Assembly (NCBI GenBank): GCA_014898425.1
Contig: RCSZ01000020.1
Location: 248,001-312,000, forward strand
Reading direction: 5' to 3'
Source: Botryotinia globosa
Taxonomy: Eukaryota; Ascomycota; Leotiomycetes; Helotiales; Sclerotiniaceae
DNA: 64,000 nucleotides
A program made the translations under genes and the position numbers. The notes below the pieces were generated by a model. It saw only the letters and a program-made list of their open reading frames with translations. It was not told the DNA's origin and ran no database searches. Below are positions 22,640 to 34,171 of the stretch, piece by piece (the first letter of the stretch is position 1; each line of letters opens with the position of its first letter).

Positions 22640-24421
22640 ATGTCAGAACCAATCAATGGGTCATCGATACAAACCACACACATACCACCATCGGCGCCAT
22701 TGCCGTCGACGTCGTCGCAATCGAGTAATCCGGACCGTCCAATTCATGGACGTCAACGAGCGAGGAGAGCTTGTCTTCCATGTCGGCAACGGAAGAGAAA
22801 ATGTGATGTAGAATTTCCCTGTTCAATGTGCACTCGATATGGATACAATTGCCGATACTCGGATGAACAGAATCCGCCAAATCCCAATCTTTCACCTATA
22901 CGGACAATTCTCCCAGGTCATAATGAAATGAGGCATGATTTTTCACCATCGACAACTAATCATACCCCTAGACGTCGGAGTATAACAAATGCTCAATCTC
23001 CATCTACATCATCACAGGATGTTGTTGATCGTGGTATTCTTGATCCTTTGCGATCACGATACATGAGCCAGCATTCTGCAGTTGCCTTCCCCAGAAGTCT
23101 TGGTGTGGAATTTCAATCGGCAAATCCACCACCTCTTCATTCTTTCGCTTGGAATTGTGGAATCAGAGCTGAGGAAGCTGCATCTGCTCATACCAATTTA
23201 ACTCAATTGGTTTCTTTTGATGAATTTAAGCGGTTTTCCGACATATATGCGGTAACAGTTCATGGTCCATTCGGATTCCTAGATTGGCCATATTTCATGA
23301 AACGGTGCAATGATTATTGGGCTAATCATGGAAGGGATTTGACGTTTGGTGCTGTCGTTGGTGGCGTGGTAGCTTTGGGATCATTTTTTGCATTCCGACG
23401 TGGTCATCCTCGGGAGTTGGAAATTGTGCAGCATGTAAAAACGGTGCTGGAGGATCCAACATTCAGTCGCCATCCTTCAATTGACCAAATAAATGCATGG
23501 ATTCTACGGACCCTGTATCTTCGATCGACTACCAGACCTCATGTTTCGTGGCTTGCTAGCTGTGTCACTTTGCATTTAGCTGAAGCTACAGGTTTGCACC
23601 AAGAAGTCCACTCGGTACTATTGACCACGGAAGGAGATACCCAAGCAAGGCGGATGGATCAAGCAGAAATAGAAAGAGCCAGAAAAACTTTCTGGATGGC
23701 TTGGTCTGTTCATACGATTATTTCGTATGAATATGGAAGATCTGCAGTAATCCTCAACAGTATAACGTGCAAGCCGGTGAATGATACTATGGGTGATAGT
23801 ACAATCTTCCACATCAAGATTGCTCAACTGATCCCTCGCGATAACATGGTCGTCAGTTCCATAACACATAAAGAGGAACTAATAAACGGCTTGAAAGAAT
23901 TGGCACAGATTCCAGACGTACATCCATTTCTTTCACTCTCCAAAGCAGATGTATGTTTTTGTTTCTACAGAAGGTTGAGGCTTATGAAACAAGGACTGGA
24001 GAAAGAAGCAATCCAAGCTATCATAGATATAGGAAACAAAGGTGCCGAAGCAGCAGATACATTTGCCCGTAATGGTCATCCTTGGTGGAATATCCTTTCA
24101 ACTACGTTCCAATATTTTTGTGTCCTTCTCGCCATCGATACCTCGGAAAGTTTATCAAACGTTTCGTGGGTCCTAAATATATTTGAGAACATCGTAAGGA
24201 TAGTAGATACGCATTTGGCACACGAAGCGTTCGACACTGCAAAGGTTTTGCTCCGAGACAGTATGGCGAAAAAGAAGAGGGACTTAGGATTCTTGGAAAA
24301 CGCCGATGGACAGCATGGACCGGAAGTAGAAAGACAGGTCGATATTAATTGGGATGCATTGTTGGACCCAACATTCCCGGATGCGCTGATGAGCGAGGAC
24401 TTTTCGATATATAATAGTTGA
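22640..24421 (+). CDS. Zn(II)2Cys6 fungal transcription factor
   Basis: Intronless 593-aa frame. The DNA-binding zinc cluster is complete at residues 45-71: C45-x2-C48-x6-C55-x5-C61-x2-C64-x6-C71, with the basic RQRKRK between. A Pro/Ser-rich linker follows. From about residue 190 comes the middle homology region of fungal regulators, including PFGFLDWPYF, the HLAEATGLHQE helix and ARKTFWMAWSVHTIISYEYGR. The expected location is the nucleus, with binding to CGG-containing sites. Its position directly downstream of an MFS transporter suggests it may regulate that gene; this is inference, since no divergent promoter or operator is visible. Confidence 0.9.
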   Translation: MSEPINGSSIQTTHIPPSAPLPSTSSQSSNPDRPIHGRQRARRACLPCRQRKRKCDVEFPCSMCTRYGYNCRYSDEQNPPNPNLSPIRTILPGHNEMRHDFSPSTTNHTPRRRSITNAQSPSTSSQDVVDRGILDPLRSRYMSQHSAVAFPRSLGVEFQSANPPPLHSFAWNCGIRAEEAASAHTNLTQLVSFDEFKRFSDIYAVTVHGPFGFLDWPYFMKRCNDYWANHGRDLTFGAVVGGVVALGSFFAFRRGHPRELEIVQHVKTVLEDPTFSRHPSIDQINAWILRTLYLRSTTRPHVSWLASCVTLHLAEATGLHQEVHSVLLTTEGDTQARRMDQAEIERARKTFWMAWSVHTIISYEYGRSAVILNSITCKPVNDTMGDSTIFHIKIAQLIPRDNMVVSSITHKEELINGLKELAQIPDVHPFLSLSKADVCFCFYRRLRLMKQGLEKEAIQAIIDIGNKGAEAADTFARNGHPWWNILSTTFQYFCVLLAIDTSESLSNVSWVLNIFENIVRIVDTHLAHEAFDTAKVLLRDSMAKKKRDLGFLENADGQHGPEVERQVDINWDALLDPTFPDALMSEDFSIYNS

Positions 24422-25499
24422 TGTGAGGATTTCGATTGAGGGTGGGATGTGGGATGTGGGTGGCGTTGGCGTTGGCTGGAGAGTTTTCAGATTCGAGGAT
24501 ATGTATACGCGTGGTACAGCTCCGATAGGTTGATTCTGCGGACTCAGATACATTAGTATATGTACATGTGGATTATCTAGCAGGAAAATGGACTTGGGAA
24601 TGATCTTTAGTTCCTGGTTTGGAGAAATTGAATACATTAGCACGTGTGTGTCGAGTATAACTTCAATACTAGAGTGAATGGATACGATCAATCCAAATGA
24701 GGACCTTACTGAAATTGATTTTACCTTGGTATGCCTTACAGGTCTGGTATTTACACAGGGGTCCTTGAAAGATAGGTTTTCACTCCAAAGTATCTATTGT
24801 AAGTTCTTTGTTTTCGATCTCAAGTTCCGAATCTAGTATGCTAATGCAAGAATCCAGATTCACCCTCTCAAGGCTTTTTGGGAGTAGAAATCCTTGAAGT
24901 TGGAGTTGAAGTTGTGAGCTTTTACAAATCCGGACAAAGTCTGATCAAACAAGTCCCCCAAAAATTCACTCTAGAGTTTCGCGTATTCACTGCTTTCTCC
25001 TGGGAACTCACACCATTCCATCAGGTTTTGATCAACGAAAGATTCTATTTGTCTTCTATTACGTTTTGTTGTTTCATGCTAATCTTTTCTAGTCCTAGTT
25101 TGATTAATCTTCCCAAGGTCATTTGGTACTGGAGCACTTTCATATTGATTGCAATTTTCTTGAAATGCAAAGCAATACTTAAATACTTCGCAACTTCCGG
25201 TCTTCCATTCTCCCACTCTACCCCACCAAGCTTTTGTCAGTTGTTTATTCGCAGTGGTATCTACCTTTACCATTACCTTACACATACCTTCTGCTTCTTA
25301 ACAACCTCTACATGCAGTTCAGATTTTCAATCTCAATTTCCTACACTTTGATTTCCGCAACTTGCTGTCTATTCTTCCATCTACCCCACCTTGTCTGCCT
25401 TTAGCAGCAATCCTCCATCAACTCTCCAAGCCTCCGTTTAGTCTGCCATCCTCTGAACACTGTTTCTGGGAGTTGGGAGTTAGTCTGGGCTACCTAGCT

Positions 25500-26140
25500 A
25501 TCTCGTTCTTCGTCGACAATCCTTTCCGCACGAAACTGCGACAATCATCAAACGCCGTCGTTGATTAGTTAATCTGGGACCACCAGTCAACTTCATACTC
25601 TTCCCTCTTGTACCACTCTGCGTGGAAAACTTTGACGTCATCTCTGTCAGTTGGTCTACAGCTGCTAGGTAGCTTTTTGTTCGTTCAATAACCGTCCTCT
25701 TGAGATACTTTGCGGCATCCTTCTAACGTCTTTATCAATAGTTGGCTTCGAGCTATTCCTCAATCCTTCCCCTTCTTCGATAAGAGCCTTGTCGCAACCG
25801 TCGACGTCGTCCTTGAATGATTGTCTGGAGTCACCAATAAACTCTCTCCCCCTTCGACAAAGCCTTGCGGTAAGTCATCCTCGACACCTAGTTTGGAGCT
25901 ACCAATTAATTTTATCCTCGTTCAGCAATCATCCTCTTACGATACTTCACGACACCCTTGATCATCGTCGGTTATCTAGTCCATAGCTACTACTTGACCT
26001 TTTGTTCGTTCAATGATTATCTTATTACGAGGTGTCGCAGCGACCTTTGAGCGTAGTTCTTGAGTTAATCTCGAGTTATTGGTTGGTCTTCTCCTGTTTA
26101 ACAATCCTTATCCCGCAGTATCTTGCAGCAGATCAAGTTT
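25500..26140. repeat. degenerate pyrimidine-rich minisatellite, about 70-115-bp units
   Basis: The phrase TTCGTTCAATAA / CCTCTTACGATACTT / GCGACA..CCTT...CGTCGTT / GAGCTACCAATTAA recurs in order about six times (near 25510, 25685, 25780, 25850, 25915, 26005 and 26090) with many substitutions and length changes. It lies between the Zn2Cys6 gene and the next ORF, in the upstream region of the latter. Frames in it are not coding-like. Confidence 0.5.
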
Positions 26141-26429
26141 CTTCAAACAGTCTATCATCGCATATCAAAATACTCTTTGAAACTTGCTGTGCGGTTATCT
26201 AACTGATCTATTTTAATAGTATACAAAACGATAGCATAGCTACACTTCGTGTACATCCAACATCCTTCTCCTCGCTCCTCCTACGACATCCTCGAGCTTA
26301 ACTCACTCTATTCTGTCCTTCCTTGCTTCCTATTGCGCGACGACTACGATTTCGGTCACCTACACTTAAACTTATATCATTCAACAGTCTACAAGTGGTC
26401 CTTGCCGGAACAAAGCTTAGTTCAACACG

Positions 26430-27620
26430 ATGTCAAACGAGCCGGAGAAGGAAGAGTCTCCTTTCCAACGTCTATCCCCACTCCCCCAAGTTCCGCAATG
26501 TGGTATTTTGTTACCTGAAAGTTCTCCAGCATCTGTTATTGATGCACCTCATATGGTGGTCTCTGATCGTGCTGAACCTGATCGCGGTCGTTCAGCCTCT
26601 GGACTATTGCGAGCAGGAGGTTCTCTTCGGGGCCGTCTAACAAATCCGTATGATATTAACGGATATGACGCTCTTCATAATAATGCTCGCACATTTCACC
26701 CCGTCAATAGCGGTACCACCATGAACAATGGTCCTGCCAGCAATCCTCCTCCATACAACTCTGACTTCGTAAACGGTGCCCGTGGTCACAGTCCTTATCG
26801 TACTCGCCGTCCCCCGCCCTTTGGACGCAGACAAGATTCTATGACGGATCAAAGTTACCCTTCCTCAGCCGTTCGACGCGAACCAATTCCTCCTCCTTCT
26901 CTTGCTCCTGATACAGCTAGTGCAACCGTTCGAGCTACTCGCATGACTGCAGCTCCAGCTCCAGCTCCTCCAATTGCTCCAGCTGTTCCAGTCTCTAGTT
27001 CTACTCGTTCTCACACCCAAAAGCAAACTTCCGCAGCCATAAAAAAAAAAGTGATAAGATCAACTGCGAAGATATCAACTGCGAGGATATCAACTGCGAA
27101 GAGATCAACTGCGAAGAGGCCATCGAAAGGTCGAAGCAGCTTCTGTATTCCCCGCGTCAACGTCACGGAGGTCGAACTTGCAGTTATCCGTCTTGATTAC
27201 GGCACTCTTTTGCCACGCAAGAAAGCCTTCATAAATGCTCCTCCCGGAGCTTATGTATGCAGCGAGATCACGTTTGGTGAATGGCAACGTCTTTGGGATA
27301 TCAGAGATAATGGTGCTGAAGAGCGCCAGGCTTACTACGATAACCCTAGACCAAAAGAAATCGAGAAGGCGATGAATGAGGCGAGTGCGAGATATGAGAT
27401 AACTTTCGAGAAGCAAAGAGCAAAGGCTAGAAGCAAGGGTTATCCGGAAGCTATGCCCTTAGCAAATAGATTCCCTGTTGTCGCCCTCGCTGTCGCTCCA
27501 GTTGTTGCTGCTAATACTGCAGACTCTACTGAAGATCAAGAAATGGCCGATGACGATTCAGTCTCGCCTGAAAGTAGTATCTATGGTGAGAGCGAGGGTG
27601 AGGATATGGAGGAGGAATAG
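26430..27620 (+). CDS. hypothetical protein, disordered with basic repeat and acidic tail
   Basis: An uninterrupted 396-aa frame; no known family recognised. Residues 1-200 are Pro/Ser/Arg-rich and probably disordered. Around residues 208-232 comes a lysine/arginine-rich block made of a five-residue repeat (STAKx), encoded by four 15-bp DNA repeats. A more ordered central segment (FCIPRVNVTEVELAVIRLDYG through the GEWQRLWDIRDN helix and a charged helix ending KARSKGYPEAMP) follows. The end is strongly acidic (GESEGEDMEEE). Codon use and length favour a real gene over a chance frame. The upstream region is the degenerate minisatellite. A nuclear or chromatin-associated role is conceivable but unproven. 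Confidence 0.6.
   Translation: MSNEPEKEESPFQRLSPLPQVPQCGILLPESSPASVIDAPHMVVSDRAEPDRGRSASGLLRAGGSLRGRLTNPYDINGYDALHNNARTFHPVNSGTTMNNGPASNPPPYNSDFVNGARGHSPYRTRRPPPFGRRQDSMTDQSYPSSAVRREPIPPPSLAPDTASATVRATRMTAAPAPAPPIAPAVPVSSSTRSHTQKQTSAAIKKKVIRSTAKISTARISTAKRSTAKRPSKGRSSFCIPRVNVTEVELAVIRLDYGTLLPRKKAFINAPPGAYVCSEITFGEWQRLWDIRDNGAEERQAYYDNPRPKEIEKAMNEASARYEITFEKQRAKARSKGYPEAMPLANRFPVVALAVAPVVAANTADSTEDQEMADDDSVSPESSIYGESEGEDMEEE
27059..27118 (+). repeat. four 15-bp in-frame tandem repeats
   Basis: ATCAACTGCGAAGAT repeated four times with three substitutions, in phase with the reading frame. It encodes the basic Ser-Thr-Ala-Lys/Arg array. In-frame units mean copy number can change without breaking the gene. 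Confidence 0.9.
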
Positions 27621-29989
27621 AGTGCTAGAGTTGCTTCTTGTCTGTACGGGGTGGAGACTGGGGCTAATATCTGGCAATTAGCATGGCGATGCACACATTG
27701 TACAATAGTTACTTGGCTCGTTATGCCAATGATTTATCAGGAAATGTAAGCGACTACTCCTACTAGTGCTCCCTCATGTGCAAGGACTAGGAGTAGGGAC
27801 GAGCTAAAGGGTTGGTTATGGAGTGTGTGGATAGAGATCAAGTAGGGGTACTGGATGTAGCCGGTTCTATTCAGTATGATAATTTGGATGAAGTACATCG
27901 AGCCGTAGAGCAATTGAATAATTTTCCTTACTGGTTGACTTGTTTTTGACTCCCTGTGAAGCTTAGTTTGTTTGATTGTACGATTTCTATATATCTATCA
28001 TGTGCTTGCCGTGTGTATTACACGATTGGCCTGTATCTACTTCATATACGGCGATTATCATATATATCCAACTTTTCTTATTGCTCCTTTTCTTGAGTTA
28101 CACTTCCTCAGTACGTCTACTCGATACTCGTGATGCCTTTCTAAATTCACGTAGACTGATCAAGTTCGCTTCAAGCACGTGATATTCACGTGAGACAAAA
28201 ATCCAAATATAAATTTTCAAGTCATTGTTTAGCGAGAGATTAGTCTAGGGGTTTATCTCAATCGATAAAAATAAAGAGTAGACGTTAGAGAATAAGTTCA
28301 AACAACGTAATAGCGTCTATCTCCTCGTAATATTATATACGATTAGCTCTTTTGTTTTCTATTCTACTCTTACTATGTAAAAATTCTTATCTAAAAGAGA
28401 TGAGAGTAGTAAATTGATTAACTTTAATACGATTCCTATAGTTCTTTAATTCATAGATAGTATGGAATTAGCTATTTCTCTTCTACTAATACTATACGAG
28501 AGTAAATATCTCTAGAGCGTTTTGACTATAGAAGAGAAGAGAGTAGAAGATAAAGAAAGTTCTTAATTGATAAACTCTTTTTATTAGCGAATATTCGAGA
28601 TGATAGTTTTAAAAATGATTTTTTAGTTTTATTGATGTAGGATAGATGACTGAGATATACGAGGGGTGAGTAGTTATTCTTTTGATTCAGATAAGATTAT
28701 TAGAGAGATTTGATTGAGATTTTAGAGATTGAATTGAAGATTAATATATAGAGAGGGTTGGGAATTTAAGATATATTAAGCTGACTTTGATTGGATTATA
28801 GAGAGGGTTGAGAATTCAAGATATACTAAGCTAACTTTGATTGAATTAGAGAGTTGGATTAATGATTTGTTATTAAAATAATAGTTAAAATCTAAACTTA
28901 AATATTCAGTTTATTCAATTTTTTAGATACTAATTATATATCGAGCTCTAGATAAGAGCTACTTGCTATGAATGATTAGAATGATAATACTAACTGTATA
29001 TCATTATGAACATTATATAATTATTAGTACGCGTCTACTTAATACGCTGATCTTAATCAAATTAAGCTTAGCTAAGCTAAGCGAGATCAAATAGATCTCT
29101 TACGAATTCTTACTCTTTGCAAATTTCTCAGTCTGATGCGTTAATCATAACTCAAGATACTCTGCTCACTCAGGATTGAGAAGCAAATCACTTAAATATA
29201 CGTAAGACTAGTTAATTATATAGAATAAAGTTAGCTACTATGACGAATATCACATATCTGTGTGATTACTCACTATGGAAACACTAATTCAAGATCAGCT
29301 TGAAATACGCTATGTTTCATTTTGTAAGAGATGAAGACGTCCTCAAGTCTGTTAAGACAACTTCGGACAAATCATGCATATTATCCTTGTCTCCTACATG
29401 AAGTTTTTAAATATTGATCATGAAGATTATGCAGAAGACGAGGATGTTATGCATGATGTTTTCGAAGTTATCTTAACAGGCCGCCGTAGATACGCTCTAG
29501 CATGTGATTGTACTAACTACAAAATAAAATTGTCAAGAAGTGAAGCTGTGACAGTTACGTGATGTCAAGCATCACCCTAACATATCTTATATCAGTACAG
29601 GAATTTTATGAGTTCTCTTTGTCCTTTACAGAACTTATTGTTGGTATCACCTCGGTGGTAATTATGACGTCTTCATAATAGGTATACTGTATTGATCAGG
29701 CGCAAGCGTACGTCTCTCTATCTCTACTCACTATACCCCGAATACTGTACTAGCATAAAGCGTCATGAGAAACAGCGGAAGGGCTTTAGATTCAAACTCG
29801 CAAAAAAATAAATACAAGTGAATACCGACACATGAAATAAATCGAGCTGAAGTACACTAATTAATAACGATTTGAGTATTTTTGACTGATCAAGACTGCA
29901 TTAATATGGTAGATGAGCACATAATAGAGATCACCAAGTGGGTGTGAATGAATTAGAGATTCAAAGAGATATACTCTCTCAACCAGGAG
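27621..29989. other. AT-rich repeat-derived region, no gene seen
   Basis: From about 28200 the sequence becomes AT-rich and stop-dense in all frames, suggesting RIP-eroded repeats. A palindrome, CACGTGATATTCACGTG, lies near 28176-28192. No LTR pair could be fixed. Confidence 0.45.
28747..28846 (+). repeat. 50-bp tandem duplication
   Basis: Two adjacent 50-bp units beginning around TATAGAGAGGGTTG at about 28747 and 28797. They differ only by transitions (for example GGAATTTAAG against AGAATTCAAG). Confidence 0.85.
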
Positions 29990-30151
29990 TGTGACGAATG
30001 TCACGTGACATTTTAGTTCAAGGCTAGCTTGAACTAAGACGATTGTTATTATATAAGAGATAAAGAGATCCCTTAGGGATCTCTTTCCTCTTTAGATTTC
30101 TTATTCTAGTTATTTGACCTCTATGATATACTCTAGTATGTGATCGTGACA
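29990..30151 (+). mobile_element. probable solo LTR (162 bp)
   Basis: Starts TGTGACGAATGTCACGTGACA-like and ends GTGATCGTGACA, giving TG...CA termini. Inside are an inverted repeat (TTCAAGGCTAGCTTGAA), a TATATAAGAGA TATA-like box and a CCCTTAGGG palindrome, as in copia LTRs. The flanks AGGAG (29985-29989) and AGAAG (30152-30156) are near-identical 5-mers; the single G/A difference fits RIP of a target duplication. No second LTR was found. Confidence 0.5.
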
Positions 30152-30756
30152 AGAAGCAAACTTGTAGAGATTCAAAAAGCTTATGACATCTAGCGAGCTC
30201 AGAGATTCTATACCCCCAAGTTGTAGGCGTTACATACAAAACATATATTTCACATTATAACTAAACATTTTCTGAGTCTGACGTTGCTTCTGGATATAGG
30301 TAGTACCTGTAGATTCCGTCTTGACTTTCGTATATTCTTTAGCCGAGTTTTTGTGTAAGTCTCGATATCAAGCGAAGTATAATTCTGATTTATTGCCACC
30401 CAGCCGAGCTTATTTCGATAATGTCAAAACTATTCGAAATCTAATCTTAAAGCTCGAGGGTTGTTCTTTGTTTTTTCACACCGTCTTATATACCAGGCAA
30501 GAGTGCTGGCACACATGATGTGGATCAATGTGCTCCGAACACTTCAAATTACATATCAATTGAAAATGAGCGGGATTGCGTTTAACATGTAACATAAGCG
30601 AAGAGGTAAATCCACATGCTAGAGGGTCTCTCAAAGACCCGAACGACATATTACTTCAAATACATTAGCCTCAACCAAATATATCCAATATATATTAGTT
30701 TCAATATTTCAATTATCCTTATCATTTTATTATTATTAGATTTCATCAAATAAAAA

Positions 30757-30778
30757 TAAAATCGATCCGAACGGGCCC
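30757..30778 (-). mobile_element. lone end of the 3.6-kb MITE family
   Basis: ATCGATCCGAACGGGCCC at the right edge of an AT-rich stretch is identical to the terminal inverted repeat of the MITEs at 3550-4278. No matching opposite end lies within 400 bp, so this is a truncated copy or a diverged relative. Confidence 0.6.
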
Positions 30779-31406
30779 GAATTCACACACACACAAGAAC
30801 TAACATTCCAACGTCAACTTCAACTATCTACACCACCGAATTGATCCTACTCCAGTAGGATCAACTCTAGACATGCAACAAAACTTTACAAGTAGTTAGT
30901 CAGGTGACCGGAGGGATCCTATTGGTTGATGGATTGATTGTTAATTCATAGGCCTGGATTCTGGAAATCTGAGAACCTTACAGGAATTAAGTAAGTAGAT
31001 TCTTTTAGTGCTTAGTAGCTAGCTACATGACTGCCGTTTTCATCTCATACAATATTATGAATCTTGAATCGTTTGGTGCGAAGAATTGTGTAAGGAATGC
31101 GTTAGGAAAGTGTGATGACTCGGTATTCGGGATAGTGCGGTGTTATGACCTGAGAATACGCTTTCAAGAAGTAAGGAGGTAGAGTTGAATAGAGTTTTAT
31201 ATCATACATAAAACATACAGCCCACGTGTCAACGAGAAGAATCGTCCCATGCGTCAAGATCTATTGCACCAGTATGGTGCCCAGATCATCAGGAACATCT
31301 CATTCTACATAATACGTATAAGTTACATCAATTTCCTCTTCTCCACCTGCACCGACTCATCCATCTCAAGCTCAGAGATGAGGGAAAGCCCAACAAACTT
31401 ATATTG
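30779..31406. other. intergenic, no gene seen
   Basis: A short (CA)n run (about 30782-30794) follows the MITE end. Otherwise nothing is recognisable before the decayed gene. Confidence 0.4.
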
Positions 31407-32749
31407 TTAATTTCCACATAGACGAAGTATCAGAGGTTGCTCAACACCAGGTATAATGGCGATTTTATAGTTGACTTGCACAGCGGATAACGACCCAGAC
31501 TCGTTCTTCCCACATACACTGATTTCAAAATAGCCCTTGGAAGTTGCAAAGATGTTGCGTTCTTTGCCTGTAAATTTATCATTGTGATCTCTCGGTAATA
31601 TATCATCCTGGATAGCTCTATCACAATGCTCAAAGCGGAACGCAACTCTTCCTCTCAACGTAGAAAGTGAGATACCTCTCCAAGTATCGGAGCTTTCATC
31701 TTTGCTAGTGCTTCTCTCCCATTGCCGTAGTTAGATGTGGCACATCCAACCCTCATATCGCTCCACAGGATCAAATACACCTCTCAGTGTCCCGAAAACT
31801 AACCGATAAAGTACTTTCTTGAGTCTGCCAAGTTTTTTTTTTCAGAGTCATTCATTTCCGCCGCTTTGGTATCCATCCGCCCGGACGGTGAAGTGGACGT
31901 TAAGAAATATCTTTTCGAAATTCTCGGAGGAGAAATCTGGGTATGAAAATGCGACAGTGTCAAAAACAAGACCCCAGACTGAAAGAATGTCACCACTAAT
32001 CACTGCCTTGTGAGGAGTGTTTAAGTCCTCGAGGTTCGTTCAACTTATTTCCATTGAGACGATCTTGATGGCGCCAAAAGCCAAGCATCCAAACCCAAGA
32101 TGATAGCACCCATTTTCTATCATCTCCACTCAGGGCATGGTTTTGAATAAAATACTCTAGGCTTTTGTGGCTTGTGTTCACTACAGCTTCTATTGCTGCG
32201 TAGGAAATTCCCTCTGGTTCATTCCAGCACCCTAAATTCAAAAATGGCGCGTGTATTCTCGCTACATAATCCAAGAACTTCAAACACACGATCTCTTTCA
32301 TCTTAAACATGGATAAAGGTAGATAGATGCCAAGAGAATGTCAAAAAAGTTTTCTTGTAATAGCAGTACTTCTTCCTGTATTTGTCTCCTTAAAATAATG
32401 ATACTGAGATTGCAACACTTGCTCTTCTTCCCCCTCTTTAAATTTCCAAAATCGGAAGCAACGGAATAGAATCAATGAGTTACTAGAAAAAGTATCCCAA
32501 GGCATCTCTATACGACCACAAAGAATCGTAAGCTTGGCACCGGGCGCGAGGCACATTTTCTTGAAATGTCCGAAGACTCATGATAAATGTACTAGAAAAA
32601 AATATGTCTACGATTTCAACAAAAGCAGGGCGCTTGGAAAGATTCTCAAGCATAAGTCCAGAACAAACAATCGTAGATCCACATTCTTCTTTCTTTTCCC
32701 CATTCACATTAACTTTAAACCTATCAACCTGATAACCGAATGGTGCCAT
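31407..32749 (-). pseudogene. decayed gene of unknown function
   Basis: Protein-like sequence runs in order along the minus strand but jumps frame several times. MAPFGYQVDRF... ends in one frame near 32560; CLAPGAKLTILCGRIEMPW continues in another from 32556. A stop at 32341-32343 follows, then FLDYVARIHAPFLNLGCW (32310-31996), then the segment DTVAFSYPDFSSENFEKIF in a third frame, and finally RGRVAFRFEHC...LRLCGN to 31407. No GT..AG introns explain all shifts. Several breaks fall in homopolymers, such as the T-run near 32345 on the coding strand. Family not recognised. Alternatively, assembly indels could mimic decay, though the number of breaks argues for a real pseudogene. Confidence 0.55.
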
Positions 32750-34171
32750 AAGATACCATAATTCCAGTGAACAAGCAAGCCCCTCCCCAGTTAGACAGCA
32801 ACCCTAGACACGTTCTTATGAATGGTTCCCACGCAAGCTACCTATTGAGATCGCTCATCCAAATCATCCTGATTGATACAAATCTTATCAAACCAAAACA
32901 GAATCCTCTCCTGACATCGAATCGCATCGAGTCCGACGTGTGATCTGAAGCACATCCTTGAAATCTACAAAGTCTTTTCAAAACTTTGATGTGATTCTCA
33001 GTCACTTAGTGTTGCATCGTCGCAAATAATCTCGAAATCTCTAGTTCGCGCTCCCCATTCTTAGATCAACGCGATACACTCTGATATGTGCGATAGCCTT
33101 TTGTGCACGCGACGGATTTGAATAAGCGACGAGGGAGTACTAAGGATCAGGTCAAGCATTCTAATCTCGTGAGGTTTAATAGCTAGACATTAGAATTTTT
33201 TTATCCTCGCAAGTTGAACAAGAAGAGGAAGATCCAAGACCGCAGTACTTTAACGTATCGCATGTTTAAATATTTAAATATTTATATATTTATATATTTA
33301 TATATCAAAATGAATAATATAATATTAAATAACAACGGTTTATCCGACCCCGAGATCGTGTCATCAACCAAGAGATCTATCCAATAGCTCTCAGAGAATA
33401 AAATAATCCGACCTCATAATCACTACTTGTCGACTATTTAAACAATTCTCGTTGATCGCCCAGAGGTGATGGATAGCACCGTGAAGCGACTGGGACTCAG
33501 ATGTAAGCGGACTGCGCTAGTTTTCTGACCCCCGTGTTTTAGGCGACCTTTTGACACCAAGAATAGCTATGTCAGCCTAACTCTCTATTCCCTTCGCTCT
33601 TAACTCCCTGCTCTCTCCTCATTTCACACATAATACACTCAACTCGCCCCATCAGACTAATAAACCACTCATGTCATCTCGTACAGCATCTCAATCTACC
33701 CTTCACCACCTCATCCAAACAAACCTTTAGAGACCTCACACTCGTCACCAAAATCTCACTCATGAGTCAGAGCTCCATCTCAAAATAGTTACTAAAAACA
33801 TTTCTCATTATTAATTAATCTCTAAAACACTAGATTTCCCTAGCTTTTTACTGATACCACAAGCCAGTAAATGAACCAGGAATTCATCTTCATGTCCTTC
33901 CACGCACCCACCTACTATCCTTCTTAAAACTGTCATCTGCCACCTAATAAGAAAGTCAAATGCGAGCAAGCTATCATAAATTTGTTCCCCTTTACGCCAA
34001 AAAAGCTGATGCAAAGTCAAATGAAACACCAAACACTTAAATCAGTAAGCAAGAAACCTTAGTTCCAGCTGAAACCCAGAAGGATTTACCCTCGCACCGA
34101 AAAAAGCGGAGAGCAATTTCTTCATTGTCCCCCCACTCCGTCTTGAACCACTCAACTCCACATTAACTCCT
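32750..34171. other. intergenic, no convincing gene
   Basis: Contains an AT microsatellite-like stretch (TTTATATATTTATATATT, about 33268-33306) and the RAD16 3' flank. The 73-codon frame at 33811-34032 has no supporting similarity. Confidence 0.4.

Noticed and set aside
24878..25351. 157-codon plus-strand frame after the Zn2Cys6 gene
   Set aside because: Hydrophobic and Ser/Phe-rich because the DNA is pyrimidine-rich; no motif, and it leads into the degenerate minisatellite.
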